A stretch of DNA of 64,000 bases from Lautropia sp. (GTDB taxonomy: Bacteria > Pseudomonadota > Gammaproteobacteria > Burkholderiales > Burkholderiaceae_E): the NCBI GenBank assembly GCA_030532895.1, contig JAUNKF010000008.1:1-64000 (forward strand). The letters are read 5' to 3'. Position 1 is the first letter of the stretch, and each line of letters begins with the position of its first letter. The translations under genes and the position numbers were made by a program. This document shows positions 45,597 to 55,470 of the stretch, one piece after another. Under the pieces are notes generated by a model, which worked only from the letters and a program-made list of their open reading frames with translations, made no database searches and was not told the origin of the DNA.

Positions 45597-46957
45597 ACAT
45601 GAAGAATTATCAGCAACAGCTCGACGACAAGGTGGCCTACCTGAAGCAGCGCTTTGCCGGTCTGCACATGCCCGCGCTTGAAGTCTTCGATTCGCCACCG
45701 GAACACTACCGGATGCGCGCCGAGTTTCGCGTCTGGCACGAAGGCGACGAGATGTTCTATGCGATGTTCGAGCCGGGGCAGAAAGCCAATACACGCAGCC
45801 TGCGCCGGGTGGATCAGTTCCCCACGGCAAGCCGTGACATCAACGCGCTGATGCCCCGGCTGATGGCCGAGGTCTCGGCCAGCCCCGTGCTGCGCCAGCG
45901 CTGGTATCAGGTGGAGTTTCTGTCCACGCGCTCGGGCGACATGCTGGTGACGATGATCTACCACCGCAAGCTGGATGATGCCTGGGAAGAGGCCGCCCGC
46001 GCCCTGCAAGCCACACTTGGCATCGCCCTCATCGGACGCTCGAAGGGGCAAAAAATCGTGCTCGACCGGGATCATGTCACCGAGCAGCTCGACATTCCCA
46101 TACTGGCAACAGCGCCCCTCACGGACGGCCTCACACCGGCCCCCGCCGGTGCCCCCGTCGATTCGATGACCACCGGCACGCCCCGACTCGATGCCCCCCC
46201 ATCATCCGCTGCGCCCCCGGCCTCACCAACATCCCATGCGCCCCTCGGCAGCACGCGCTTCGTCTACCGCCAGCCCGAAGGTGCCTTCACCCAGCCCAAT
46301 GCCGAGGTTTGCCAGAAAATGATCGGCTGGGCCTGCTCGGCCGTTGGTACGCTGGCAGCAGACACATCCGCATCGGCATCGGCATCGGCATCGGCAGAAC
46401 AGGCTGACACAGCGCAGGGCAATCCGCCAGACACGGCCGCGGGCCTCTCTCCAGCCGACAAAGCCCATGCCCACAGCAGGCAGCGCGACCTGCTCGAACT
46501 CTATTGCGGCAACGGCAATTTCACGCTCCCCCTGGCCCGCCACTTCCGGCAGGTGCTCGGCACCGAGATTTCCAAAACTTCCGTGGCCGCCGCCCAATGG
46601 AACATCGAGGCCAACCAGAGCCACAACGTCAAGATCGCACGGCTATCGGCTGAAGAATTTACCGAAGCCTGGGAAGGCCAACGCCGCTTCCGCCGCCTGC
46701 AAGAGGCCGGCATCACGCTGGCCGATTACGATTTCGGCACCGTGCTTGTCGACCCACCGCGCGCCGGCGTGGATGCCGAGACGCTGAAACTGCTTCAACG
46801 CTTCGACACCATCCTCTACATCTCCTGCAACCCCGAGACGCTGCGCGACAACCTCGACGTGCTCCTGGCAACGCACCGCGCCACCCGCTTCGCGCTCTTC
46901 GACCAGTTTCCGTTCACACACCACATCGAGAGTGGTGTCTTGCTGCAAAAGCGATAA
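45593..46957 (+). CDS. trmA: tRNA (uracil-5-)-methyltransferase TrmA with insertions
   Basis: A 454-aa enzyme that makes m5U54 in the T loop of tRNA using [18 protein letters not shown] and [15 protein letters not shown] are TrmA N-terminal signatures; [15 protein letters not shown] binds [11 protein letters not shown] and ISCNPETL with the nucleophile Cys412 form the active site. Two low-complexity inserts, about 175-218 (Pro/Ala/Thr/Ser) and about 252-297 (Ala/Ser, including a (GCATCG)4 hexanucleotide run), account for the excess over E. coli TrmA (366 aa). Start GTG 45593, overlapping dut, or ATG 45599. Confidence 0.93.
   Translation: MNMKNYQQQLDDKVAYLKQRFAGLHMPALEVFDSPPEHYRMRAEFRVWHEGDEMFYAMFEPGQKANTRSLRRVDQFPTASRDINALMPRLMAEVSASPVLRQRWYQVEFLSTRSGDMLVTMIYHRKLDDAWEEAARALQATLGIALIGRSKGQKIVLDRDHVTEQLDIPILATAPLTDGLTPAPAGAPVDSMTTGTPRLDAPPSSAAPPASPTSHAPLGSTRFVYRQPEGAFTQPNAEVCQKMIGWACSAVGTLAADTSASASASASAEQADTAQGNPPDTAAGLSPADKAHAHSRQRDLLELYCGNGNFTLPLARHFRQVLGTEISKTSVAAAQWNIEANQSHNVKIARLSAEEFTEAWEGQRRFRRLQEAGITLADYDFGTVLVDPPRAGVDAETLKLLQRFDTILYISCNPETLRDNLDVLLATHRATRFALFDQFPFTHHIESGVLLQKR
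46370..46396 (+). repeat. In-frame hexanucleotide microsatellite in trmA
   Basis: GCATCG repeated four times plus GCA, encoding alternating Ala-Ser. Copy-number change would alter length but not frame. Confidence 0.8.
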
Positions 46958-46968
46958 CTAGTACTAGT
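46957..46968. repeat. 12-bp perfect palindrome between convergent genes
   Basis: ACTAGTACTAGT spans the trmA stop and the lipoprotein stop (TAG on the minus strand). CTAG is usually rare in such genomes, so two in a row are unusual. Confidence 0.7.
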
Positions 46969-48928
46969 GTTTCACCCGCCGATACCGCCGATCCAGCAGC
47001 CGCGCCTCGTCGAAATGGCTGCGGCCGATCAACGAAGTCGGCTGGCGCCCCGGCTGGCGCATCGAACCCAGGTTCGAGACCCCCATCGCCCAGAGCAGCC
47101 AGCGGCCATTGCGTTCGGTTCCGGCAATCTGGCCATGCAGGTCATAGATGCTGCGCGCCCCGCCCCGAGACTTCGGCAAGGCCCGCAATTCGTCCTCGGG
47201 CAGCAGTCGATAAGGCTGGTTTTCGATCAGCGGCTTGCCCCAGACCGTGCCGGCCGGAGCCACGCCCACCAACTGATGGGTGCGGCTACTGATGCGCAGC
47301 GACAACGAGGCCGGGTTCTCCATGCCCAGCCACTGCTCGATGCTGCCCGCAATGGGGGAATAAGCCAGTGCCGTCAACCCTTGCTCGCCCTGCCTGGCCG
47401 CCTCGTTGAGCGTCAGCCGCGATGATGGAAAGTACATCGCAAAACGTCCACTCGGCTGAATCGAATCGAAAAGCAACGGCGCACCGTCCCGATCCAGCGT
47501 AACCCGCCAGACCAGGCCGTCGAGCCGGCCGCTCAACAGGTCACTGCGACTTTCCTTCGGTCGATCGCTGAACCAGATCGTGTAGACGAGCTGCGGCAGC
47601 ACCTGGTTCTCGAAACGGGTGAAATCCACCCGCGCATACACCACCGGGACGCTGGTATCCACGTCCAGCCAGTCGTGCGCCTCATGCTGATACACCAGCC
47701 CGGTCAGATCGATCCAATGCAGCCGCCCGATCCGGTCGGAATCATTGATCGTGGCCACGTCATACACCGGTGCAAAAGCCGATAACAAGGTCTGCTGCTG
47801 CTGATACGAAAAACGGGGGATGCCCAGTGCGTCCCGCGGCACCGTCGCCATCACCTCGGCCGCCTGACGCGGGCCTTCGGTCGCGCTCAAGCCATCGGCC
47901 GGCCGATAACGCTGAAAAGCGGCCTTTCCCGAAAAGGTGGCCGCTTGGCGCTGCTCACGGAACACCGCCTGTTGATGCGACTCCCAATTGCGGATTGACG
48001 AGGCCACACCGATACCCGTCAACGGGTACAGCCCCAAGGCACGCAGCGTGCGGCTGTACTCATCCGGCACCGAGGCGGCACGAAGCAGCGGCGGCACATC
48101 CTGTGCCCCCAAGGCCGAGGCCAGGATCTCACTGCAACGCTGCACCACCTTCACCGCATCATCACGCCCCACCTGCTGATACACCGGATAAGCCTCATCC
48201 GGCATCCGCGCCAGCTCCAGCACCCGAACGCTTGCATCGAGCGCACGCATCCGCTCCACCCACGTCGTGAAGGCCGAGCTGGCCGCCAGATCGGCCAGGG
48301 CAGCAGCGTCCTCACGCCCGTCCAGCTCAGCCCGGAAATCATCGGCGAACGAGGCCAGAAAACGGTTGGTGCGCAAAAAGGGATAAGCCAGCAGCCGATG
48401 CTGCCCCACATCGGCCACCTGCCAGGTGGTCACCCGCCGCTCCAGCGCCTCGAAGAAGCGCCGGCAGAAACTCAGGCCCGGCTCATCGGTGACCGATTCA
48501 CTGACCGCGTCCGACGCTTCCTGCACCGACACATGGGCCGAGGCACCATGCCCCATCCCCGCGTTGATCCCCGGCTGGGCCGGCAGGCTGGAGGCCGGAT
48601 GCGCACCATTACCCAGCGCAACCGGCGGCGCCCCGGCATCATCGGCCGCCTGTGCCGGGCCGGACAGAATCGCAGTTGCCGCGTCCGCCTCCGCCCCGGC
48701 GCGCCCTGCCGAGCTGCCATCCGCCTCGCCCCGCGAGGCACCCGGCTGCCTCCCCCCGATGCCTGACGCACAGCCGGCCAGCGCCAGCGACAGCACACAG
48801 GCCGTCAGCCATGCGCCCAGCCGTGGCCTCGCCACGGGCACAAGCCGCGTCACGGCAACAGGGTCGATGCCCCCGGCAGCCGCCGGCCACCCATGCAACG
48901 CCCGTCGCCCAGCAAACCGCGTCTTCAC
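46964..48928 (-). CDS. Uncharacterised large lipoprotein
   Basis: A 654-aa protein I do not recognise as a named family. A lipobox, LALAGC with Cys53, follows an unusually long N-terminal region; about 90 Ala/Gly-rich residues come next, then two folded-looking parts: [21 protein letters not shown] to about residue 290, and a beta-rich half with [23 protein letters not shown] and [13 protein letters not shown]. The latter reads like a conserved hypothetical domain. The GTG start overlaps the transaldolase stop (GTGA), so it is translated from the same message. It ends 6 bp from trmA, convergent. Envelope location is likely; role unknown. Confidence 0.75.
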   Translation of the reverse strand: MKTRFAGRRALHGWPAAAGGIDPVAVTRLVPVARPRLGAWLTACVLSLALAGCASGIGGRQPGASRGEADGSSAGRAGAEADAATAILSGPAQAADDAGAPPVALGNGAHPASSLPAQPGINAGMGHGASAHVSVQEASDAVSESVTDEPGLSFCRRFFEALERRVTTWQVADVGQHRLLAYPFLRTNRFLASFADDFRAELDGREDAAALADLAASSAFTTWVERMRALDASVRVLELARMPDEAYPVYQQVGRDDAVKVVQRCSEILASALGAQDVPPLLRAASVPDEYSRTLRALGLYPLTGIGVASSIRNWESHQQAVFREQRQAATFSGKAAFQRYRPADGLSATEGPRQAAEVMATVPRDALGIPRFSYQQQQTLLSAFAPVYDVATINDSDRIGRLHWIDLTGLVYQHEAHDWLDVDTSVPVVYARVDFTRFENQVLPQLVYTIWFSDRPKESRSDLLSGRLDGLVWRVTLDRDGAPLLFDSIQPSGRFAMYFPSSRLTLNEAARQGEQGLTALAYSPIAGSIEQWLGMENPASLSLRISSRTHQLVGVAPAGTVWGKPLIENQPYRLLPEDELRALPKSRGGARSIYDLHGQIAGTERNGRWLLWAMGVSNLGSMRQPGRQPTSLIGRSHFDEARLLDRRYRRVKH

Positions 48929-49905
48929 GATGCACCAGCCAGCAAGGCATCGAGCGCCCTGGCATCGGCCACGAAGGCCCGGATGCCCTCGGCCAGCTTC
49001 TCGGTGGCCATCGCGTCCTCGTTCAATGCCGTGCGAAAACGGATCTCGTCAAGCCGGATGCGTGACAGATCAAGCTGCGCGGCCACGGCCGGATCGAGCT
49101 GACGATCGACGGGCTGTTGGCGCTCGGCCAGCTGGGCCAGCAGCTCAGGGCTGATCGTGAGCAGATCACAGCCGGCCAACGCCAGAATCTGGCCCACATG
49201 CCGGAAACTTGCCCCCATCACCTCGGTCTGATAGCCGAAGCGCTTGTAGTAATCAAAGATGCGCCTGACCGACAGCACACCCGGATCCTCATGCGGCTCA
49301 AAATCCCGGCCATCGCGCTTGCGATACCAGTCATAGATGCGCCCCACGAAGGGGCTGATCAGCTGCACGCCCGCATCGGCACAGGCCACCGCCTGCGGAA
49401 AACCGAAGAGCAGCGTCAGGTTGCAATGGATGCCATCGCGCTCCAGCGCCTCGGCCGCGGCAATGCCCTCCCAGGTGGCGGCGATCTTGATCAGCACCCG
49501 CTGCCGATCGATACCGGCGGCCTCATACAGCGCGATCAGGCGCTTGGCCTTGTCGATGGTGCCCTGTCGGTCAAAGGACAGGCGTGCATCCACCTCGGTG
49601 GAGACCCTGCCAGGAATGATCTGCAGAATCTCCTGTCCGAAAGCCACCAACAGATGATCAGCCAGCGTCGAGACATCGGCCTGCGGATGTGCAGCCTTCA
49701 CCGCCTGCATCAACCCGGCGTACTCAGGCTTTTTCACCGCCTTCAAGATCAGCGAAGGATTGGTCGTGGCGTCCTGCGGCTGAAAGGCTTTCATGGCATG
49801 GAAATCGCCCGTATCCGCCACCACCGTGGTGAAGCGGCGAAGCTGTTCCAGCGCTGACGAAGCCTCGGCCCCGGCGACGGATTGCTGACTGCCTTGAGCT
49901 GACAT
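48925..49905 (-). CDS. tal: Transaldolase
   Basis: A 326-aa pentose-phosphate enzyme moving a dihydroxyacetone unit between sugar phosphates. Family signatures: [16 protein letters not shown] (first Asp), [19 protein letters not shown] with the Schiff-base Lys, [18 protein letters not shown] and [13 protein letters not shown]. This is the TalB-type length. ATG at 49905 is used; a longer frame to 49938 exists. Its stop overlaps the start of the 654-aa lipoprotein. Divergent to yajQ. Confidence 0.96.
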   Translation of the reverse strand: MSAQGSQQSVAGAEASSALEQLRRFTTVVADTGDFHAMKAFQPQDATTNPSLILKAVKKPEYAGLMQAVKAAHPQADVSTLADHLLVAFGQEILQIIPGRVSTEVDARLSFDRQGTIDKAKRLIALYEAAGIDRQRVLIKIAATWEGIAAAEALERDGIHCNLTLLFGFPQAVACADAGVQLISPFVGRIYDWYRKRDGRDFEPHEDPGVLSVRRIFDYYKRFGYQTEVMGASFRHVGQILALAGCDLLTISPELLAQLAERQQPVDRQLDPAVAAQLDLSRIRLDEIRFRTALNEDAMATEKLAEGIRAFVADARALDALLAGAS

Positions 49906-50174
49906 CTTTCTTCGGCCCTCCTTGGGCAATGCGACCAAGCACGTATCCTACACTGCCTGCGGCCGGCTCATGCGCCCATACCCCGCGAGCCTGGCGAACG
50001 CTGGCACAATAGCGGAATCCATCGAGCGTGTCATGCCGTCAACCGCCGCCGCGAAGCCTCAGCGGTCATGTGGAACAGGCCCTGACACGCACTTTTCACC
50101 AGAATCCGCCATCCAGATGGATGGCAGCCCTCCCACTTCTCTCTCAACGATCTGCCACGCCAGGAGACGCTTTC

Positions 50175-50660
50175 ATGCCCTCTTTCGATGTCGTATGTGA
50201 AGCCGACATGGTCGAAATCCGCAATGCCATCGACCAGGCCAACAAGGAAATCAGCAACCGTTTCGATTTCAAGGGATCGGACGCCCGCATCGAGCTGAAA
50301 GACAAGGTGATGACCACCTTCGCCGATGACGATTTCAAACTCGGTCAGGTACGCGACGTGCTGGTGGCCAAACTGGCCAAGCGCAACGTCGATGTGCGCT
50401 ACCTCGACGACGGCAAACCTGAAAAAATCTCGGGCGACAAGCTGAAGCAGCAGATCACCGTTCGCCACGGTGTACCCACCGACGTCGCCAAGAAAATCGT
50501 CAAGCTCCTGAAAGACTCGAAGATGAAGGTCAGCGCTTCGATTCAGGGCGATACCGTGCGCGTCAGCGGCAACAAGCGCGACGACCTGCAAACGGCCATC
50601 GGCCTGATCAAGAGCGGCGTGCCCGAACTGCCACTCGTGATGAACAACTTCCGCGACTGA
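50175..50660 (+). CDS. yajQ: YajQ family nucleotide-binding protein
   Basis: A 161-aa protein: [34 protein letters not shown], and the C-terminal [19 protein letters not shown] are family features. YajQ proteins have two RRM-like folds and some, as in Xanthomonas, bind cyclic di-GMP as part of gene control. ATG at 50175 is set by CAGGAGA at 50161-50167. Single-gene unit followed 58 bp later by the Nudix gene. Confidence 0.95.
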   Translation: MPSFDVVCEADMVEIRNAIDQANKEISNRFDFKGSDARIELKDKVMTTFADDDFKLGQVRDVLVAKLAKRNVDVRYLDDGKPEKISGDKLKQQITVRHGVPTDVAKKIVKLLKDSKMKVSASIQGDTVRVSGNKRDDLQTAIGLIKSGVPELPLVMNNFRD

Positions 50661-50718
50661 CCTACAGTGCGCAGATGTCCGGCACGCGCCTGACCAGCGT
50701 CTTACCTGCCCATCGATC

Positions 50719-51630
50719 ATGGACAGCCCACGTCCCCCTGCCCCAACCGCCACACGGCACCACGTGCGTATCCATACGGCCAAAGCACTGCTCGATGCCA
50801 GCCTTGGCGCCGATGACGTGCCGGCCGGCTTTGCGCCGCTCTGGTTTCACACGCACCGGATCGGTGCCGTGCACCCCCAGTGGATTCAACGCCTCGATCC
50901 GCATCTGTTCGGGCTTGAGCGGCAAGCAGGTCACACCCATGTACGCATGCAGGCCACCGACCGGCGCGCCGGCCGCGAGCCGAGCAGCCCCGATGCCTTC
51001 AACCACCGTCTTCAGGGCTGGGCCGCCCGCCTGAACGCCGATGGTCAGCTGCCGGGCTGGCGCAACGAAGTCGTCACCATCTTCGGGCCACAGGCCGACG
51101 CCCCCCTCTTCCGGGTCGAACGCGCGCTGCTGCGCCCCCTGGGGCTGTTGCTGCGTACCGTGCAGGTGAACGTCTTCACCTGGGATGCCAGTGCCGGACT
51201 TCAGCTCTGGGCCGCCCGCCGCGCCGCGCACAAGGCCGTCGATCCGGGGCTGCTCGATTCACTCGTGGCTGGCGGCATGGCCGGTGACGAAACGCCGCTC
51301 GAAACCCTGCTCCGAGAAGCGGCCGAAGAGGCAGGGCTACCGCTGTCGCTGAGCCGGCGCGCCCTGCCCAGCGGCATCATGGACTCCAGCGCTGTCGAAC
51401 ACGACGGCGTGGCCCCCGTCCTGAACCGGGAGCGCATGCACGTGTTCGACCTGCAGGTGCCGGCCACCTTCATCCCAAGCTTTCCTGATGGCGAAACCGA
51501 AGAAGCCATGCGCCTCAGCCCGACGCAGATCATCGAGCAAATCAAGGCGGGCCAATGGACACGGGAAGGCGCCTGGGCCTGTCTGAACCTGATCCAGCGC
51601 GCACGTGCAGGCAAACTGCGTCACCGGTGA
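50719..51630 (+). CDS. Nudix hydrolase with DUF4743 domain
   Basis: A 303-aa protein. The N-terminal half is a DUF4743-type region (GFAPLWFHTHRIGAVHPQW, AFNHRLQGWAARLNADGQLP), related to the thiamine-pyrophosphokinase-linked Nudix proteins of eukaryotes. The Nudix box follows at about residue 185: G-x5-E-x7-REAAEE-x-GL, beginning GGMAGDE. Substrate unknown; relatives dephosphorylate oxidised thiamine diphosphate analogues. ATG at 50719. Last 15 residues are basic. Confidence 0.88.
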   Translation: MDSPRPPAPTATRHHVRIHTAKALLDASLGADDVPAGFAPLWFHTHRIGAVHPQWIQRLDPHLFGLERQAGHTHVRMQATDRRAGREPSSPDAFNHRLQGWAARLNADGQLPGWRNEVVTIFGPQADAPLFRVERALLRPLGLLLRTVQVNVFTWDASAGLQLWAARRAAHKAVDPGLLDSLVAGGMAGDETPLETLLREAAEEAGLPLSLSRRALPSGIMDSSAVEHDGVAPVLNRERMHVFDLQVPATFIPSFPDGETEEAMRLSPTQIIEQIKAGQWTREGAWACLNLIQRARAGKLRHR

Positions 51631-51674
51631 AGCAGGCCGAAAAAAGCGCCTAACATGCTCGAAAGAGATTTGCC

Positions 51675-51716
51675 ACGTAAAAATTGTGTCAAGCGTGACA
51701 TAAAACACATTTACGT
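51675..51716. repeat. Nested inverted repeats
   Basis: Outer arms ACGTAAA (51675-51681) and TTTACGT (51710-51716); inner arms TGTCA (51687-51691) and TGACA (51696-51700) around AGCG. Their centres differ by about 2 nt. Confidence 0.65.
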
Positions 51717-51869
51717 TGCATCCAGCCAACGAACGGCGCCTATCAGCCGACCAACGGTCGGCAATCCAGTGTAAGGCTATGCGACAATAACACCCGACAT
51801 CAACGATTCTTCCCGACAAATGTTGCAAAGATCGTCGATCGTCTCAGTCTCCTTAGTCTCCTCTCTTCG

Positions 51870-51909
51870 CCCCAAGACCTGCTGCCGCATGTGTTGGGGT
51901 TCTTTTTTT
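51870..51909 (+). terminator. Intrinsic terminator, plus strand
   Basis: CCCCAA (51870-51875) pairs with TTGGGG (51894-51899), followed by TTCTTTTTTT. It is 240 bp beyond the Nudix stop, so it may belong to a separate short transcript. Confidence 0.78.
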
Positions 51910-51975
51910 GTACCTGAGAAACAACGCCGAAGCCACCGGGATTCAGACGGCCACCCAATGCCGGTAATGCCAGTA

Positions 51976-53883
51976 CTAGGCCGCCAAAAAACGTTCGCGG
52001 ATGCTCGCCTCGATGCCCGCACCGTCCAATCCTTCAAGTCGGAGCAGCTGCGCATGATCACCATGATCGATGTAGCGATCAGGCAGCCCGAGGTTCAGCA
52101 CAGGTTGCGTCAGCCCTTCGGCTGCCAGTGCCTCGTTGCAGGCACTGCCGGCCCCGCCCATCACCACATGCTCCTCCACCGTGACGAAGGCATCATGATC
52201 CTTCGCCAGTGATTTCAGCATCCCGACATCCAGCGGCTTCACGAAACGCATGTTCACGACGGTGGCATCCAGCGCCTCGCCAGCGGCCAACGCCGGCGTC
52301 AGCATCGAGCCAAAGGCCAGAATGGCGATGCGTGGCGAGCCTTCGCCCTGACGGCGGCGGCGGATCTCGGCCTTGCCCAGCGGCAGCTCGGTCATCGTCT
52401 TCTCGACCGCCACGCCCGGCCCCGTACCCCTCGGATAGCGAACTGCCACCGGCGCGTGGTATTTCACCGCCGAGTACAGCATCTGCCGGCATTCATTCTC
52501 GTCGGCCGGCGCCATCACCACCATGTTCGGCACACAGCGCAGGAAAGCATAGTCGTACACACCGGCATGGGTCGCCCCATCGGCCCCCACCAGGCCGCTG
52601 CGATCCAGTGCGAACACCATCGGCAGGTTCTGCAACGCCACATCATGCAGCAACTGGTCATAGGCCCGCTGCAAGAAGGTGGAATAGATCGCCACCACCG
52701 GAATCAGCCCCTCACAGGCCATGCCCGCCGCAAAGGTGACGGCATGCTGCTCGGCAATGCCCACATCGAAATACCGGGTGGGAAAGCGCTTCTCAAAGGC
52801 CACCAGCCCCGAGCCTTCACGCATGGCGGGGGTGACGGCCACCAGACGCGGCTCCGCTTCGGCCATGTCGCAGACCCAATCCGAGAACACTTGCGTATAG
52901 GTCGGCTTGGCCGGTGTGGTCGGTGCCTTGATGCCCTCGGCCGGGTCGAACTTGCCAGGGCCGTGGTACAGCACCGGGTCAGCCTCGGCCAGTTTGTAGC
53001 CCTGGCCCTTCTTGGTCACCACGTGCAGAAAGACCGGCCCGGCCATGTCCCGCAAGTTCTGCAGCGTAGGCACCAGCGCATCCAGATCATGGCCATCGAT
53101 CGGGCCAAAATAGGTGAAGCCCAGCTCCTCGAAAAGCGTGGCCGGCACGAACATGCCCTTGGCATGCTCCTCGAAGCGCCGCGCCAACGCCAGCACCGGA
53201 GGCATCACCGACAACATCTGACGTGCCACATCACGGGCCTTCACCAACGGATGCGCCGACAGGATGCGGGCCAGATAGCGGTTCATCGCGCCCACGGCTG
53301 GCGAAATCGACATGTCGTTGTCGTTGAGGATCACGAGCAGATCGATATCGGGCGTGACCCCCGCATTGTTCAACGCCTCGAAGGCCATGCCCGCACTCAT
53401 CGCCCCATCACCGATGATGGCCACATGACGCCGGCGATCCGGCCCCGTGCCTTCACCCAGGTTACGGGAGGCCACCGCCATGCCAAGGGCGGCCGAAATC
53501 GAGGTGGAAGAATGCGCCGTGCCAAACGTGTCGTGCTCGCTCTCGTCGCGCTTCGGAAAACCCGACAAGCCTTCGTACTGACGCAGCGTGGCCATCCGCT
53601 CGCGCCGCCCGGTCAGGATCTTGTGCGGGTAGGACTGATGCCCCACATCCCAGACGAGACGATCCCTGGGCGTATTGAACACATAGTGCAACGCGATCGT
53701 CAGCTCGACCGTGCCCAGGTTGGAGGACAGATGGCCGCCGGTACGGGATACCGACGCCAGAATGAACTGACGCAACTGGTCGGCCAACTGCGGCAACTGC
53801 TCCCTGTCCAGCTGTCGCAGCGCTTCCGGGCTGTCGATCTGGCAAAGCAGGCTGTCATCCTGGGCGTTGTGGTTATCGGTCAT
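51976..53883 (-). CDS. dxs: 1-deoxy-D-xylulose-5-phosphate synthase
   Basis: A 635-aa thiamine-diphosphate enzyme for the first committed MEP step, condensing pyruvate and glyceraldehyde-3-phosphate. The ThDP motif is [15 protein letters not shown] ending in [22 protein letters not shown] precedes it; the transketolase-like middle has [18 protein letters not shown] and [15 protein letters not shown]; the C-terminal part ends normally. Length matches the family. Last gene of xseB-ispA-dxs, 72 bp after ispA. Confidence 0.98.
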   Translation of the reverse strand: MTDNHNAQDDSLLCQIDSPEALRQLDREQLPQLADQLRQFILASVSRTGGHLSSNLGTVELTIALHYVFNTPRDRLVWDVGHQSYPHKILTGRRERMATLRQYEGLSGFPKRDESEHDTFGTAHSSTSISAALGMAVASRNLGEGTGPDRRRHVAIIGDGAMSAGMAFEALNNAGVTPDIDLLVILNDNDMSISPAVGAMNRYLARILSAHPLVKARDVARQMLSVMPPVLALARRFEEHAKGMFVPATLFEELGFTYFGPIDGHDLDALVPTLQNLRDMAGPVFLHVVTKKGQGYKLAEADPVLYHGPGKFDPAEGIKAPTTPAKPTYTQVFSDWVCDMAEAEPRLVAVTPAMREGSGLVAFEKRFPTRYFDVGIAEQHAVTFAAGMACEGLIPVVAIYSTFLQRAYDQLLHDVALQNLPMVFALDRSGLVGADGATHAGVYDYAFLRCVPNMVVMAPADENECRQMLYSAVKYHAPVAVRYPRGTGPGVAVEKTMTELPLGKAEIRRRRQGEGSPRIAILAFGSMLTPALAAGEALDATVVNMRFVKPLDVGMLKSLAKDHDAFVTVEEHVVMGGAGSACNEALAAEGLTQPVLNLGLPDRYIDHGDHAQLLRLEGLDGAGIEASIRERFLAA

Positions 53884-53955
53884 GGAAGTCTAGACAATCA
53901 GAAGAATCAACCGTCGGCGCCGTCTGCCAGACAGCCCCAAGCGTTTATCCATCAA

Positions 53956-54942
53956 TCAGTGAAAACGGTCAACGATGAAATCGGCAAGCTGCCTGAGACG
54001 ATCGGCCTTCGCACCAAGACCGTCCAACGCGGCATGCGCCTCTGCGCGTAGCGACAGGGCCAGCGCTCTCGCTTCATCCAGCCCCAGTATCGAGACATAG
54101 GTGGGCTTGTCCTGCGCCTCATCCTTGCCCGCCGTCTTGCCCAACGTGGCCGAATCAGCCGTCACATCCAGGATGTCATCCACCACCTGGAACGCCAGTC
54201 CGATCACCCGACCATAACGGGCCATCGCCTCGGCCAGCGCCGGCGAGGGGTCGCCGCCGGCCAGCAACCCCAGCTCCGTGGACACCGAAAGCATCGCCCC
54301 GGTCTTCAATTGATGCATGCGTTCGAGCTGCTCACGCGTGAGCCGGTGCCCCACGCCGGCCATGTCGAGGGCCTGTCCACCCGCCATGCCGGCAGCCCCG
54401 GCCGCCACGGCCAGCCCAGCCACCATCCGCGCCACCGGCAGCCCGGCAGCCTGCCCGGCCTGTCCGAGCATCGGCGCCACCAGCGCCTCGAAAGCGAGCG
54501 CCTGAAGCGCATCGCCCACCAACATGGCGGTGGCCTCGCCAAACTGCTTGTGTACCGTCGGCCGGCCCCGACGCATGTCGTCATTGTCCATCGCCGGCAT
54601 GTCGTCATGCACCAGCGAATAGGCATGGATCAGCTCCACCGCACAGGCCGCCCCATCGAGCACGGCCGGATCGGCATCCACCAGCTCACCTGCCGCATAG
54701 ACCAGCAGCGGGCGAACCCGCTTGCCGCCGCCCAACACGGCATATCGCATCCCCTCATGCAACACGTCGGGCGCCATGCCCGGTGCAAGGCCCGATGGCG
54801 ACGCCGGCAGAACTTTCTCCAGGGCACACTCGACATGCGCGCCCCGAGCCTGCATCCACACCTGCAGCGGCAACGGCGCCGCCACCTTGGCGCCCGTCGT
54901 CAGGCCCGCCGTGCCCAACCGCTCGTTCTCATTCATCCTCAA
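53956..54942 (-). CDS. ispA: Farnesyl/geranyl diphosphate synthase IspA
   Basis: A 328-aa trans-prenyltransferase that builds C15 (or C10) diphosphates from IPP and DMAPP. The first Asp-rich motif is DDMPAMDNDDMRRGRPTVH and the second is VVDDILDVTAD; GGGKRVRPLL binds diphosphate. A run of about 30 extra residues at the N-terminus and Ala/Gly-rich stretches make it longer than E. coli IspA (299 aa). ATG at 54942 or 54936; the 5' end overlaps xseB by 14 bp. Uses the product of IspH (33199-34224). Confidence 0.95.
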   Translation of the reverse strand: MRMNENERLGTAGLTTGAKVAAPLPLQVWMQARGAHVECALEKVLPASPSGLAPGMAPDVLHEGMRYAVLGGGKRVRPLLVYAAGELVDADPAVLDGAACAVELIHAYSLVHDDMPAMDNDDMRRGRPTVHKQFGEATAMLVGDALQALAFEALVAPMLGQAGQAAGLPVARMVAGLAVAAGAAGMAGGQALDMAGVGHRLTREQLERMHQLKTGAMLSVSTELGLLAGGDPSPALAEAMARYGRVIGLAFQVVDDILDVTADSATLGKTAGKDEAQDKPTYVSILGLDEARALALSLRAEAHAALDGLGAKADRLRQLADFIVDRFH

Positions 54943-55252
54943 GCTCCCGCTCGCCCGAGCCGGCGCCGCCCATCGGGCCCGATGTGAGCACCTCGCCCTC
55001 CCGGCCCCGGTAAGGGGCCAGCAAACCCGCCTCCAACACCTCGACCTGCTGCGTCACGTCCGCGAGCTTGTCCCGACAGTGGCGTACGAGCGCACTCCCC
55101 CGCTTGTACGCCGCCAGCGACGCCTCCAGCGGCAGCCGCCCGGTTTCCATCTGCTCCACCAGCGACTCCAGCTCGGTCATCGCCTCCTCGAAGCTCTCTG
55201 GCAGAGACTCGTTCTTTCCTGCAGTCTTTCCCGCTGTGGCGGATCGACTCAT
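54929..55252 (-). CDS. xseB: Exodeoxyribonuclease VII small subunit
   Basis: A 107-aa helical subunit that, with XseA, degrades single-stranded DNA. The conserved core is PESFEEAMTELESLVEQMETG then LPLEASLAAYKRG and LVRHCRDKLADV. A non-conserved Gly/Glu-rich tail of about 30 residues follows. xseA is not in the window. Overlaps ispA by 14 bp; the xseB-ispA-dxs order is widely conserved. Confidence 0.95.
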   Translation of the reverse strand: MSRSATAGKTAGKNESLPESFEEAMTELESLVEQMETGRLPLEASLAAYKRGSALVRHCRDKLADVTQQVEVLEAGLLAPYRGREGEVLTSGPMGGAGSGERELEDE

Positions 55253-55392
55253 CGCATCACCTCAAGACACCGCATGACACCGGCCATTCGTTCAACCCGG
55301 CATTCTAGCCCGCATTTCCCCAATGCCGCGCGCCCTGGCTCACATGCCACCGGCCGCCTCACAGAAACCCAGTGACGAAAAGCAGAAAACGG

Positions 55393-55421
55393 TTGGGCCT
55401 CTCCCCCTTTGCCGGTAAGAT
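55393..55421 (+). promoter_or_regulatory. Probable promoter of the Rieske oxygenase gene
   Basis: TTGGGC (55393-55398), 17-bp spacer, TAAGAT (55416-55421). Start near 55428, giving a leader of about 43 nt that contains GGAGG at 55449. Confidence 0.5.
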
Positions 55422-55470
55422 ATCCCGCTTTAACTCCAATTTCCGGTCGGAGGAAAACTCAGAGTCCATC

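Larger units (their letters stand above)
51631..51975. other. Intergenic region with a dyad and an orphan terminator
   Basis: A 345-bp convergent gap between the Nudix gene and dxs. It contains two overlapping inverted repeats at 51675-51716 and an intrinsic terminator at 51870-51909. AT content rises here (51660-51720) compared with the surroundings. No coding frame is supported; a small RNA between the two elements is possible. Confidence 0.6.
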
